Assembly: GCA_015484985.1 (NCBI GenBank)
Contig: WFUL01000029.1
Span: forward strand, 1-6,085
Source of the DNA: Anaerolineales bacterium
Lineage (GTDB): Bacteria; Chloroflexota; Anaerolineae; Anaerolineales; DRMV01
Reading direction: 5' to 3'
DNA length: 6,085 bases
Position numbers and translations under genes: made by a program. This document shows, one piece after another, positions 6,034-6,085 of this stretch. Every line of letters starts with the position of its first letter. Positions within the stretch are counted from its first letter, which is position 1. The notes beneath the pieces are model-generated. The model did no database searches. It was given only the letters and a program-made list of their open reading frames with translations, and was not told the DNA's origin.

Positions 6034-6085
6034 ATGAAACAGCAAACCCTCTCGCCCGATATTTTACCCGAAATCCTGCGGGAGA
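6034..6085 (+). CDS. N-terminus of an unrecognised protein (3' end outside window)
   Basis: Only 17 complete codons are visible, starting at ATG 6034 and reading MKQQTLSPDILPEILRE. The start is supported by the excellent Shine-Dalgarno site and by being the first gene after a 116-base gap. The segment is hydrophilic to amphipathic and has no signal-peptide or membrane-anchor character in the part seen. It is too short to assign to a family. It probably belongs to a separate transcription unit from comEC. Confidence 0.7.
   Translation, partial: MKQQTLSPDILPEILRE

Overview
The window is a compact, visibly GC-rich bacterial gene cluster. All genes are on the plus strand and nearly every base is coding. 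The protein families, the base composition, the DUF6391-like gene and the SGFN form of ComEC together suggest Chloroflexota (an Anaerolineae-like lineage). That assignment is an inference from remembered family distributions, not a measurement.

Layout: (1) 1-266, the 3' end of a thioredoxin, cut just after the position of its CxxC active site. (2) 301-1305, a short-form SppA membrane peptidase with an intact Ser158/Lys210 dyad. (3) 1326-1871, a small His-rich membrane protein resembling DUF6391, function unknown. (4) 1868-2872, DNA polymerase III delta subunit (holA). (5) 2869-3573, RadC, a JAMM-motif protein. (6) 3638-5917, ComEC/Rec2, the DNA-uptake channel. (7) From 6034, the first 17 codons of an unrecognised gene, behind a 116-base AT-richer gap with a very strong Shine-Dalgarno site.

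Genes 3/4 and 4/5 overlap by four bases (ATGA), gaps upstream are 34 and 20 bases, and comEC follows after 64 bases. Genes 1-6 could therefore form one transcription unit. Its themes are envelope protein quality control (thioredoxin, SppA) and DNA metabolism and uptake (clamp-loader delta, RadC, ComEC). The gap before gene 7 probably marks a transcription boundary.

The most notable observation is that the C-terminal metallo-beta-lactamase-like domain of ComEC keeps its outline but has lost the HxHxDH metal-binding motif and the DVGQGD-type entry motif, while the membrane channel domain looks intact. This looks like a catalytically dead nuclease domain rather than a frameshift. Secondary points are a hairpin that could mask the comEC ribosome-binding site, a possible anti-Shine-Dalgarno in the leader of the last gene, and the conserved but uncharacterised His-rich membrane protein. 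I saw no mobile element, CRISPR array, tRNA or rRNA.
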